The notes beneath the pieces are model-generated. The model had not been told where the DNA came from, made no database searches, and worked only from the letters and a program-made list of their open reading frames with translations. From NCBI RefSeq assembly GCF_008014745.1, contig NZ_VPFD01000004.1:1-64000 (forward strand): a stretch of DNA of 64,000 bases, given 5' to 3'. The stretch comes from Massilia arenae. Its GTDB lineage: Bacteria > Pseudomonadota > Gammaproteobacteria > Burkholderiales > Burkholderiaceae_D. This document shows, piece by piece, positions 26,769 to 34,367 of this stretch. The stretch's first letter is position 1. Each line of letters starts with the position of its first letter. The position numbers and the translations under genes were made by a program.

Positions 26769-26872
26769 TGAGCGCGCGCAAACCGAACAATCTGCGGACC
26801 GCCCTGCTGGTCGGCGGCCTGGCGCTGTTCTTCTTTGTCAGCGTGTTCGTCAAGTTCACCTTGTTGAGCTGA
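26765..26872 (+). CDS. Cytochrome oxidase small assembly protein (35 residues)
   Basis: This very short protein is [20 protein letters not shown] and continues with a hydrophobic stretch, [15 protein letters not shown]. It has a basic N-terminus and one transmembrane helix. The ATG overlaps the ctaD stop (ATGA), and ctaG begins 8 bases after its TGA. Tiny single-helix proteins in this exact position between ctaD and ctaG are a regular feature of betaproteobacterial cox operons and are annotated as small oxidase assembly proteins. The molecular role is unknown. Confidence 0.8.
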   Translation: MMSARKPNNLRTALLVGGLALFFFVSVFVKFTLLS

Positions 26873-26880
26873 GGCCGGCC

Positions 26881-27456
26881 ATGAGCAGCAAGTTGCTACG
26901 CTTGAATCGCACCATGCTCGGCAAGCTGGTGGTGGTGGCGATCGGGATGTTCGGCTTCGGCTATGCGCTGATCCCGGTGTACCGCCAGGTCTGCGAGGTG
27001 CTCGGTATTAATGTGCTGACCCAGAAGGGCGAGTTCGTCGCCGCGCCGACCAATACTCAGGTCGACAGGTCGCGCACGATCACGATCGAGCTGGACGGCA
27101 ATTCGCAGGGCCCGTGGCGCTTCCGCCCGACCACGCGCAGCATCGACGTGCATCCGGGCGAGCTGGCCACCGTCATGTACGAGGTGGTCAACACCCAGGG
27201 CAGGGCGGTCAAGGCCCAGGCGATCCCGAGCTATGCGCCGCAATCGGCCACGCCGCATTTCATGAAGGTGGACTGCTTCTGTTTCCAGGAGCAGACCATG
27301 GGGCCGAACGAGGCGCGCCAGATGCCGGTGGTGTTCTTCATCGACCCCAAGCTGCCGCGCGAAGTGAAGAACATCACGCTGTCGTACACCTTCTTCGAGA
27401 TCGGCGGCGCGTTCAAGGCGGCGGCAGCGCCACCCGGATCGGGAAAGAATGGATAA
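26881..27456 (+). CDS. ctaG: Cytochrome c oxidase assembly protein CtaG/Cox11
   Basis: This 191-residue inner-membrane copper chaperone delivers copper to the CuB site of subunit I. There is a single N-terminal transmembrane helix (residues 14-34), then the periplasmic Cox11 domain with VYRQVCEVLGINV, and the copper-binding Cys pair in KVDCFCFQEQ. FFIDPKLP and ITLSYTFFE complete the family pattern. It is translated within the cox operon, and the next gene (DUF2970) overlaps its end by eight bases. Confidence 0.95.
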   Translation: MSSKLLRLNRTMLGKLVVVAIGMFGFGYALIPVYRQVCEVLGINVLTQKGEFVAAPTNTQVDRSRTITIELDGNSQGPWRFRPTTRSIDVHPGELATVMYEVVNTQGRAVKAQAIPSYAPQSATPHFMKVDCFCFQEQTMGPNEARQMPVVFFIDPKLPREVKNITLSYTFFEIGGAFKAAAAPPGSGKNG

Positions 27457-27658
27457 GCCACACCAGCGCAAGGCGAATTTTCTCGCCACCATGAAGGCCG
27501 TGTTCTGGTCCTTCTTCGGCGTACGCAAGCGCAAGGACTACGAGAACGATGCCGCCAACCTGAACCCGGTGCACGTCATCATCGCCGGCTTGATCGGCGT
27601 CGCGATCTTCATCGGCCTGATCATGCTGGCAGTAAGGTTCGCTGTTTCATCGGTATAG
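27449..27658 (+). CDS. DUF2970 small membrane protein
   Basis: This 69-residue protein has a basic amphipathic N-terminus (FLATMKAVFWSFFGVRKRKD YEND region) and a C-terminal transmembrane helix (HVIIAGLIGVAIFIGLIMLA). The F-W-S-F-F-G-V-R-K pattern is the DUF2970 signature. The gene is regularly found between ctaG and ctaE in Burkholderiales. Function is unknown; an oxidase-assembly role is inferred from position only. It overlaps the ctaG 3' end. Confidence 0.82.
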   Translation: MDKPHQRKANFLATMKAVFWSFFGVRKRKDYENDAANLNPVHVIIAGLIGVAIFIGLIMLAVRFAVSSV

Positions 27659-27662
27659 TTTG

Positions 27663-27694
27663 CACGTCGTCCCCGCGAAGGCGGGGACCCAAGG
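27663..27694. repeat. REP-like palindromic repeat, single copy
   Basis: This 32-base unit has a hairpin core TCCCCGC-GAAG-GCGGGGA at 27670-27687. It is the same family as the two arms at 49412-49522 and differs from the left arm at four of 32 positions, mostly as compensated stem changes. It sits between the DUF2970 gene and ctaE, inside the cox operon. Confidence 0.8.
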
Positions 27695-27739
27695 TAATCA
27701 GCACAGACGCACAATAATAGAATCACAGAGGAGATAGAC

Positions 27740-28612
27740 ATGAGTTCGTCACCAGTGAGTTCCCCAGGCACCGCGCCTTACTATTACGTCCCCGGCCCAT
27801 CGCGCTGGCCCCTGCTGGCCGGCATCTCGATGCTGGTGACGATGGCCGGCGCGTCCGGCTGGGTCAACAGCATGTCGTGGGCGCCGGCCGTGTGCCTGGC
27901 CGGCATCGCCGCCATGCTGGTGGTGCTGTATTTCTGGTTCGGCGACGCGATCCGCGAATCCGAAGCCGGGCTCTACGGCAAGCGCATCGACCTGTCCTAC
28001 CGCTGGTCGATGAGCTGGTTTATTTTCTCTGAGGTGATGTTCTTCGGCGCCTTCTTCGGCGCGCTGTTCTATGCGCGCGCGATCTCGATGCCCTGGCTGG
28101 CCGACCTCGACCACCAGATCCTGTGGCCCGACTTCTCGGCCCAGTGGGGCAATACCGGCCCGGCCAATATCGTCGACGGTTTCCGCACCATGGGACCATT
28201 CCCGATCCCGACCATCAATACCGCGCTGCTGCTGACCTCGGGCGTGACGCTGACCATCGCCCACCACGCGCTGCGCGCCGGGCATCGCAACAAGACCGCG
28301 ATCTGGCTGGCGGCGACGATCCTGCTGGGCGCCGTGTTCATGGGCTTCCAGGCTTACGAATACATCCACGCCTACCGCGACCTGAACCTCAAGATGACCT
28401 CGGGCATCTACGGCTCGACCTTCTTCATGTTGACCGGCTTCCACGGCTTCCACGTGACCATGGGTGCGATCATGCTGGCGGTGATCCTGTATCGTGTCAT
28501 GAAAGGGCACTTCACTGCGGACAACCACTTCGGCTTCGAAGGCGCCGCATGGTATTGGCACTTCGTCGACGTGGTGTGGCTGGGGCTGTACGTGGTCATC
28601 TACTGGTTGTAA
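27740..28612 (+). CDS. ctaE: Cytochrome c oxidase subunit III
   Basis: This 290-residue integral membrane subunit stabilises the oxidase core. Seven hydrophobic helices are apparent. Conserved stretches include YYVPGPSRWPLLAGISM, SMSWFIFSEVMFFGAFFGAL (with the conserved Glu) and FFMLTGFHGFHVTMGAIML; the C-terminus is AWYWHFVDVVWLGLYVVIYW. AGAGGAG precedes the start. It is separated from the upstream cox genes by 81 bases holding a REP-like hairpin, which might lower read-through or stabilise upstream mRNA. Confidence 0.96.
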   Translation: MSSSPVSSPGTAPYYYVPGPSRWPLLAGISMLVTMAGASGWVNSMSWAPAVCLAGIAAMLVVLYFWFGDAIRESEAGLYGKRIDLSYRWSMSWFIFSEVMFFGAFFGALFYARAISMPWLADLDHQILWPDFSAQWGNTGPANIVDGFRTMGPFPIPTINTALLLTSGVTLTIAHHALRAGHRNKTAIWLAATILLGAVFMGFQAYEYIHAYRDLNLKMTSGIYGSTFFMLTGFHGFHVTMGAIMLAVILYRVMKGHFTADNHFGFEGAAWYWHFVDVVWLGLYVVIYWL

Positions 28613-28615
28613 GGT

Positions 28616-28816
28616 TCAACGCAAGCCGGTTGGGGCGATCCACCCCAACTGGTAGGCCGCCAGCAAACACAGAAACAGGACGATCGACAAACCGACCCGC
28701 ATCGCCAGCGCATTGACGGTGCGGTTGCTGCGCCCCTTGTCGCGCATCAGGAAGAACAGGGCCGACCCAAGGCTGGCCAGGATCAGGACGAAGGCGATGG
28801 CGACGAAGATTTTCAT
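28616..28816 (-). CDS. DUF2909 twin-transmembrane protein, antisense within the cox locus
   Basis: This 66-residue protein has two transmembrane helices (residues 3-24 and 40-60) joined by a short basic loop (MRDKGRSNRTVN). This is the DUF2909 pattern, often seen beside ctaE and SURF1 in Betaproteobacteria. It is transcribed against all of its neighbours: its stop is 3 bases from the ctaE stop and its start is 33 bases from the SURF1 start. Function is unknown; a link to oxidase assembly rests on location. Confidence 0.78.
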   Translation of the reverse strand: MKIFVAIAFVLILASLGSALFFLMRDKGRSNRTVNALAMRVGLSIVLFLCLLAAYQLGWIAPTGLR

Positions 28817-28849
28817 GGTGGACCTGCGAAAGGTTGAGGCTTCATTGTA

Positions 28850-29581
28850 ATGCGGTTCGGCTTCCGTTTTCGCCCCATCGCCTTTGCCGCGGCCGTGGTC
28901 GTGGCCATCATCGGCATCCTGCTCGGCAACTGGCAACAGGGCCGGGCCGCCTATAAAACCGAGCTGCAGGCGCGCCAGCTGGCGCGCGCCGCCGAGCCGC
29001 CGCTCGATCTCGCCCCCTCCACCCGGTTCGGCCCTGACGCCGAATTCCGCAGCGTGCGCGTGCAGGGCGAGTTCGTCGCCGGCTGGCCGGTCTTCCTCGC
29101 CAATCGGCCCATGGGAAGCCAGTCCGGGTTCTATCTCGCAATGCCGTTTAGAATAGCGGGTTCGGACACGCACGTGCTGGTGTTGCGTGGCTGGCTGCCG
29201 CGGCCCGCCGGGGCCGAATATGGCAAGCTGCCTGCGTTCGCCACGCCCGCCGGCCCGCTCCTGCTCAAGGGCCGGATCGTATCGGGCGCCGGGAAGGTGA
29301 TGGACCTGGGTGAGGGGGCCCCGCTGGCGCCCGGCGCCATGGTCCAGAACCTGACGCCCGAGGCCCTCGCCGCTGCCAGCGGCCTGAAGCTGCAGCCCTT
29401 CCTGGTGCAGCAGACCCAGGCCGCCGGCCGCCGCGACGCGCTCGCCCGCAACTGGCCCGCGCCCGATGCGGGCATCGACAAACACCGCGGCTACGCCTTC
29501 CAGTGGTACGCACTGGCGGCGCTGGCCCTACTTTTTTATGTGATAACGGGATTCCGACGTGGCTCAAGAACAAATCGCTGA
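28850..29581 (+). CDS. SURF1-family cytochrome oxidase biogenesis protein
   Basis: This 243-residue protein has the SURF1 architecture: a transmembrane helix at each end (about residues 10-28 and 215-233) with a periplasmic domain between. Family motifs are LLGNWQQGRAAYK, FRSVRVQGEF, LVLRGWLPR and, near the C-terminus, KHRGYAFQWYALAALAL. SURF1 is involved in heme a insertion into subunit I. Its 3' end overlaps the start of the SCO-like gene by 23 bases. Confidence 0.9.
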   Translation: MRFGFRFRPIAFAAAVVVAIIGILLGNWQQGRAAYKTELQARQLARAAEPPLDLAPSTRFGPDAEFRSVRVQGEFVAGWPVFLANRPMGSQSGFYLAMPFRIAGSDTHVLVLRGWLPRPAGAEYGKLPAFATPAGPLLLKGRIVSGAGKVMDLGEGAPLAPGAMVQNLTPEALAAASGLKLQPFLVQQTQAAGRRDALARNWPAPDAGIDKHRGYAFQWYALAALALLFYVITGFRRGSRTNR

Positions 29582-30185
29582 CCCAAAACCTCCGAGCGAC
29601 CCCAACGCAGCGCGCCGTCGCGGCCGCATGAAGCTGATGATCGTGCTCCTGATCTGCGCGCTGCCGATCATCGTGTCGTACATCACCTTCTATATCGTCA
29701 AGCCGGATGGCCGCACCAATTACGGCACCATCCTCGACGCGCGCAGCCTGCCGATCCCCGAGATGGCCACCACCACGCTCGACGGCAAACCGCGCACCCT
29801 GGCCGATCTCAAGGGCAAGTGGGTCATGCTGCGCGTGGGCGGTGGCGTCTGCGAAGACGAATGCCAGCGCCAGCTGTATGCGATGCGCCAGTGGCGCACC
29901 ATGCAGGGCAAGAACATGGAACGCATGGAGCGGGTCTGGCTGATCACCGATAAGGAGCCGCTCGACACCGTGCTGATGCGCGAGTACGACGGCATGGAAC
30001 TGCTGCGTGCGCCCGCCGCGACGGTGGCGCAATGGCTGCCGGTCGAATCCGGCCAAAAGATGGGCGACCACATTTACCTGATCGACCCGCTCGGCAACCT
30101 CATGATGCGCTTCCCCTACCAGCCGGAACCGGGTCGCGTGTACAAGGACATCGCCAAGCTGCTCAAGGCCTCGTCGATCGGTTGA
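29559..30185 (+). CDS. SCO-like / thioredoxin-fold membrane-anchored protein
   Basis: This 208-residue protein has one N-terminal transmembrane helix (about residues 24-46) and a periplasmic thioredoxin-like domain. A CEDEC motif (CxxxC, as in SCO copper chaperones) lies at about residue 105 and a DHIYLIDPLGNLMMRFPY segment near the end supplies the SCO-type His. The likely role is copper or thiol handling during CuA assembly. The GTG start at 29559 overlaps SURF1; an internal ATG at 29628 would remove only the cytoplasmic tail. It is distinct from the lipoprotein SCO at 32280. Confidence 0.72.
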   Translation: MAQEQIADPKPPSDPNAARRRGRMKLMIVLLICALPIIVSYITFYIVKPDGRTNYGTILDARSLPIPEMATTTLDGKPRTLADLKGKWVMLRVGGGVCEDECQRQLYAMRQWRTMQGKNMERMERVWLITDKEPLDTVLMREYDGMELLRAPAATVAQWLPVESGQKMGDHIYLIDPLGNLMMRFPYQPEPGRVYKDIAKLLKASSIG

Positions 30186-30227
30186 GCCTCCAAGGTTGAG
30201 CTTCATAGTCACAGTTAAAAGAAATAC

Positions 30228-31388
30228 ATGGATCTGTCTTCACTGCTTCACCTGCTCCTGATGGGCCTGCTCGTCGCCAGCCTGCCGCTGGCGATCGTCT
30301 GGATGTCGACCGACCCCAATAAATACCGCAAGCTGGTGTGGGTGATGGTGTTCCTGACCTTCGACCTGATCGTGTTCGGCGGCTTCACCCGCCTGACCGA
30401 CTCGGGCCTCGGTTGCCCGGACTGGCCGGGCTGCTATGGCGAAGCGAATCCCTTCCTGGCCCACGAACACATCGCCGCCGCCGAGGCCGCGATGCCGACT
30501 GGCCCGGTGACGGTCGCCAAGGCCTGGATCGAGATGATCCACCGCTACCTGGCGATGGGCATCGGCGCCCTGATCCTGGCGCTGCTGTTCACGTCGGTCA
30601 AGCAATGGCGCCGCACCCACAACGAGGTCTTCAAGCCGGGCATGCCGCTGGCGCTGCTGGCCTCGGTGCTGGTGCAGGGCGCCTTCGGCGCCTGGACCGT
30701 CACGCTCAAGCTGCAGCCGGTGATCGTCACCATCCACCTGTTGCTGGGCATGATGCTGCTGGCGATGCTGGTCTGGATGGGCTGCCGCGAAGACTATCTG
30801 CTGAAACCGCCGTTGCTGGCGCGTGGGCTTGACCTGGTGCGCCGCCTGCGCGGCCTGCGCATCCTGTCGCTGCTGGCCGCCATCGTCCTGACGGCGCAGA
30901 TCGCGCTTGGCGGGTGGGTGAGTACCAACTACGCCACCATGGCCTGCGACACCTTCCCGCTGTGCCAGGGCGCGCTGGTGCCGGACCTCGATTTCGAGCA
31001 CGGCTTCCACCTGTGGCGCGAGCTGGGCATGACCAAGGAAGGGCATTACCTGCCGTTTTCGGCGCTGGTGGCGATCCACTGGGTGCACCGGGCGTTCGCG
31101 CTGGCGGTGGTGCTGGTGCTGGGCCTGGCGGCCTGGCGCGCCTGGCACCTGCCGGAAGTGGGCAAGACCGCGCGCCGGCTGCTGCTGGTAATGGTCGTGC
31201 AGCTGTTCACCGGCATCGCCACCGTGTATTTCGACTTCCCGCTGGCGATCGCCGTCATGCATAACGCCGGGGCGGCCCTGCTTGTCATTCTGGTGACCAT
31301 GTTAAACTACCGGGTGAAGTTCCAACTCGACGCGGCCCGCGCCACCCCGGCGCCAGAAGTTGCCGCGTCTGCTAGCGCCCCCAGATGA
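30228..31388 (+). CDS. ctaA: Heme A synthase (Cox15/CtaA)
   Basis: This 386-residue polytopic enzyme oxidises the C8 methyl of heme O to a formyl group, giving heme A. Conserved features include [38 protein letters not shown] (heme His), [19 protein letters not shown] and the C-terminal-half [11 protein letters not shown] and [11 protein letters not shown]is motifs. Length is typical of the proteobacterial type. The last codons overlap ctaB by four bases (ATGA), so the two heme-modifying enzymes are coupled. Confidence 0.94.
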   Translation: MDLSSLLHLLLMGLLVASLPLAIVWMSTDPNKYRKLVWVMVFLTFDLIVFGGFTRLTDSGLGCPDWPGCYGEANPFLAHEHIAAAEAAMPTGPVTVAKAWIEMIHRYLAMGIGALILALLFTSVKQWRRTHNEVFKPGMPLALLASVLVQGAFGAWTVTLKLQPVIVTIHLLLGMMLLAMLVWMGCREDYLLKPPLLARGLDLVRRLRGLRILSLLAAIVLTAQIALGGWVSTNYATMACDTFPLCQGALVPDLDFEHGFHLWRELGMTKEGHYLPFSALVAIHWVHRAFALAVVLVLGLAAWRAWHLPEVGKTARRLLLVMVVQLFTGIATVYFDFPLAIAVMHNAGAALLVILVTMLNYRVKFQLDAARATPAPEVAASASAPR

Positions 31389-32278
31389 CGATCCAGACAG
31401 CCATCCCTAAAACCTCGAGCCGGTTCTCGCAATACTGGACCCTGACCAAGCCGCGCGTGACGCAGCTGGCGGTGTTCTGCGCCGTGATCGGGATGTTCCT
31501 CGCCACCGACGGTTTCCCGGGATGGCAGACGCTGGTCGCCGGCACGGCCGGCATCTGGCTGCTGGCCGCCGCCGCCTTCGCCGTGAACTGCCTGGTCGAG
31601 GCCGAGGTCGACGCGCGCATGGCGCGCACCGCGCGCCGCGCCACCGCATCGGGCGAACTGAGCCAGTCGCAGACGATCACCTTTTCGCTCGTGCTGGGCG
31701 GCCTGGGCATGTACATCCTGTACGCCTTCGTCAATCCGCTGACCATGTGGCTGACCTTCGTCACCTTCGTCGGCTATGCCTTCATCTATACCCTTTTGCT
31801 CAAGCCGAACACCTCGCAGAACATCGTGATCGGCGGCCTGTCGGGCGCGATGCCGCCGGCGCTGGGCTGGGCCGCGGTGGCCAACGAAGTGCCGATGGAA
31901 GCCTGGCTGCTGGTGCTGATCATCTTCATGTGGACCCCGCCGCACTTCTGGGTGCTGGCCATGTACCGCCGCGACGACTATGCCCGTTCGGGCCTGCCGA
32001 TGCTGCCGATCACCCACGGCATGAAGTTCACCGGCCTGCAGGTGTGGCTGTACACGATCGGCCTGGCCGCGACCACCTTGCTGCCGTTCGCGGTCGGCAT
32101 GAGCGGCCTGATCTACCTGGCGGCGGCGGTGCCGCTCAATGCCATCTTCCTGCGCCACGCGTGGCGGGTGCACCGCAACTACAGCGATATGGCGGCGCGC
32201 AAGACCTTCACCTGGTCGATCGTCTACCTGTCGCTGCTGTTCGCGGCCTTGTTGGTCGACCATTACTTCAGGTTCTGA
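31385..32278 (+). CDS. ctaB: Protoheme IX farnesyltransferase (heme O synthase)
   Basis: This 297-residue UbiA-superfamily prenyltransferase converts heme B to heme O, the substrate of CtaA. It contains [20 protein letters not shown], the first Asp/Asn-rich motif in [34 protein letters not shown] and [21 protein letters not shown], all typical of CtaB/Cox10. It has about nine transmembrane segments. It overlaps ctaA by four bases, and sco follows after one base, so ctaA-ctaB-sco is a tight unit. Confidence 0.95.
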   Translation: MTIQTAIPKTSSRFSQYWTLTKPRVTQLAVFCAVIGMFLATDGFPGWQTLVAGTAGIWLLAAAAFAVNCLVEAEVDARMARTARRATASGELSQSQTITFSLVLGGLGMYILYAFVNPLTMWLTFVTFVGYAFIYTLLLKPNTSQNIVIGGLSGAMPPALGWAAVANEVPMEAWLLVLIIFMWTPPHFWVLAMYRRDDYARSGLPMLPITHGMKFTGLQVWLYTIGLAATTLLPFAVGMSGLIYLAAAVPLNAIFLRHAWRVHRNYSDMAARKTFTWSIVYLSLLFAALLVDHYFRF

Positions 32279-32279
32279 C

Positions 32280-32867
32280 ATGAGAAAAATCCTGGGCGTA
32301 CTCGGATTCGCGGCCGTGGCATTGCTGGCTGGTTGCGACAAACTCGGCGACAAGCCGCCGGCCTTCCACAACACCGACGTCACCGGCGTCGACTACGCCA
32401 AGGGTTTTGCGCTCACCGACCATACCGGCAAGCCGCGCACCCTGGAGGATTACAAGGGCAAGGTGGTGGTGATCTTCTTCGGCTACACCCAGTGCCCCGA
32501 CGTCTGCCCGACTACGATGGCCGAGATGGCCACCGTGATGAAGGAACTGGGCCCGTCGAGCGCCGACGTGCAGGTGCTGTTCATCACCGTCGACCCCGAG
32601 CGCGACACCCAGGAGCTGCTGTCGCACTACGTGCCGGCCTTCGACCAGCGCTTCGTCGGCCTGTACGGCGACGCCGCCGCGACGGCCAAGGTGGCCAAGG
32701 AATTCAAGGTCTTCTACGCCAAGGTGCCGGGCGCCGACCCGGGCAGCTACACGGTGGACCATACGGCCGGCAGCTTCGTGTTCGACAAGCAGGGCCGGCT
32801 GCGCCTGTTCGTGCGCCACGGCCAGGGCCCGGCGCTCATCGCCCACGACCTGCGCCAACTGCTATGA
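32280..32867 (+). CDS. SCO1/SenC-type copper chaperone lipoprotein
   Basis: This 195-residue lipoprotein has the signal ending LLAGC, so Cys19 is the lipidation site. The thioredoxin-like SCO domain follows: FFGYTQCPDVCPTTMAEM with the copper-binding CPDVC, FITVDPERDTQELLSHYV and VDHTAGSFVFDKQGRLRL with the third ligand His. It delivers copper to the CuA site of CoxB. It starts one base after the ctaB stop and is the last gene of the cox assembly block. Confidence 0.92.
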   Translation: MRKILGVLGFAAVALLAGCDKLGDKPPAFHNTDVTGVDYAKGFALTDHTGKPRTLEDYKGKVVVIFFGYTQCPDVCPTTMAEMATVMKELGPSSADVQVLFITVDPERDTQELLSHYVPAFDQRFVGLYGDAAATAKVAKEFKVFYAKVPGADPGSYTVDHTAGSFVFDKQGRLRLFVRHGQGPALIAHDLRQLL

Positions 32868-32896
32868 TGGTGTAAACACCATCGGCACAGGACGGC

Positions 32897-33973
32897 ATGG
32901 AAGCGCGACCAGGAAGAAACTACACCCGCATCGCCATCGTCGTCCTGCTGACGCTGGGCTGCCTCTACGTCCTGCGTCCCTTCCTGCCGGCCATCCTGTT
33001 CGCCGCCGCGGTCGCCATCTCGACCTGGCCCCTGTACCTGCGCCTGCTGCGTGAGCTGCGCGGCCAGCGCACGATCGCGGCGCTGACGATGACGCTCACC
33101 CTGACCCTGCTGTTCATCATCCCGCTATCGATGGTGGCCTACAATCTGGCCGACGACGTGGCGCGCGGTTTCGGCGAGTTGCGCCTGCTGATCGAGCACC
33201 GCGAACTGGCGCCGCCCGCCTGGCTGGCCGACATTCCCCTGGTCGGCCCTACCCTGGTCGACTACCTGCACGACCTGATCGCCAGCCGCGAGCAGATGCT
33301 GTCCCTGGCCCAGCGCATGCTGGAACCGGCGCGTCACTGGCTGGTGGCGGGCGGGATCATGCTGGGCACCGGCGTCGTGCAGATGAGCCTTGCGGCCTTC
33401 GTCAGCTTCTTCCTGTACCGCGACGGCAATGCGTTGCTGGCGGTGATCGCGGTGACGATGCGCAAGGTAATGGGCGAGGGCGCCGAATCGATCCAGCACA
33501 CGGTCAGCCAGACCGTGCGCGGCGTGATGTACGGTTTGCTGGGCACGGCGCTGGCCCAGGCGCTGGTGGCGGCGGTCGGGTTTGCGATTGCCGGCGTGCC
33601 GGCGGTGCCGCTGCTGTCGGTGCTGGTGTTCCTGACGTCCCTGATCCCGCTCGGCCCGCCGCTGGTGTGGGGCGGCGCCACAGTGTGGCTGTTCGCCCAT
33701 GGCGAGACCGGCTGGGCGATCTTCATGGCGATCTGGGGTACGGTGTTGATCAGCGGCGTCGACAACGTCGTGCGGCCGATGCTGATCAGCCGCGGCAGCA
33801 GCCTGCCGTTCCTGCTCACCCTGCTCGGGGTGCTGGGCGGCGTGATCGCCTTCGGCTTCGTCGGGATGTTCATCGGGCCGGTGCTGCTAGCGGTGGGCTA
33901 TTCCCTGATGAGCGAGTGGACCGGGACCGAGGATCCGATCGTCAAGCATGACGACGAGACCGCGCCGGGCTAG
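32897..33973 (+). CDS. AI-2E-type (PerM/YdiK-like) transporter
   Basis: This 358-residue integral membrane protein is of the AI-2E exporter family (DUF20). Hydrophobic segments are grouped as in the family: two at the N-terminus, a soluble part at about residues 80-150, then five or six helices. Family motifs visible are FLPAILFAAAVAISTWPLY, FLTSLIPLGPPLVWGGATVW and the terminal DNVVRPMLISRGSSLPFLLT segment. Transport substrates of most members are undefined, so autoinducer-2 export should not be assumed. It follows the sco gene by 29 bases. Confidence 0.85.
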   Translation: MEARPGRNYTRIAIVVLLTLGCLYVLRPFLPAILFAAAVAISTWPLYLRLLRELRGQRTIAALTMTLTLTLLFIIPLSMVAYNLADDVARGFGELRLLIEHRELAPPAWLADIPLVGPTLVDYLHDLIASREQMLSLAQRMLEPARHWLVAGGIMLGTGVVQMSLAAFVSFFLYRDGNALLAVIAVTMRKVMGEGAESIQHTVSQTVRGVMYGLLGTALAQALVAAVGFAIAGVPAVPLLSVLVFLTSLIPLGPPLVWGGATVWLFAHGETGWAIFMAIWGTVLISGVDNVVRPMLISRGSSLPFLLTLLGVLGGVIAFGFVGMFIGPVLLAVGYSLMSEWTGTEDPIVKHDDETAPG

Positions 33974-33977
33974 CAGC

Positions 33978-34367
33978 TCAGCAGCTGCCCAGCTTCCACA
34001 CCAGCTTGTCCCTGCCTGTTTCCAGCAGCTGCACCTCGACACCATCCTTCACCGAACGCGTGATCGTTACCGCGCGCCCGAAGTAGCCATACTCGGTCTT
34101 GAGCGCGTCCTTGCTCTCGGTCTGCTTGACCTCGGCGCGGTCGATCTGCAGCCGCAAGTTCTGCAGGATCTGCGCGTCCGGCCAACGGGCCGACAGGGCG
34201 ACGTGGCGGGTGCGGTCGTCCTTGTTGGCTTCGGGATAGCGCCGCTCGCAGGCGGCGACCGCGCTCACGTGCGCCAGCGAAGCCAGGCACAACAGGCCTG
34301 CCGCCAGCCGGGGAAGCATCGAAAACTGGATGGTCATGGATCGTGCCGGAAGTTCACAAGCGCTCAT
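33978..34367 (-). CDS. Hypothetical exported protein, coupled to the hybrid kinase
   Basis: This 129-residue protein has a signal peptide after a short N-terminal extension (LPRLAAGLLCLASLAHVSAVAA). The mature part includes CERRYPEANKDD, a charged region and a beta-rich tail (YGYFGRAVTITRSVKDGVEV), ending KLGSC. Two Cys remain in the mature protein and could form a disulfide. The ATG at 34367 overlaps the kinase TGA (ATGA), which argues for that start; ATG at 34337 or 34319 is possible. No family was recognised. Confidence 0.6.
   Translation of the reverse strand: MSACELPARSMTIQFSMLPRLAAGLLCLASLAHVSAVAACERRYPEANKDDRTRHVALSARWPDAQILQNLRLQIDRAEVKQTESKDALKTEYGYFGRAVTITRSVKDGVEVQLLETGRDKLVWKLGSC

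Noticed and set aside
32897..33973. Labelling the AI-2E family protein as an autoinducer-2 exporter.
   Set aside because: Family members have varied or unknown substrates and no quorum-sensing gene is near.
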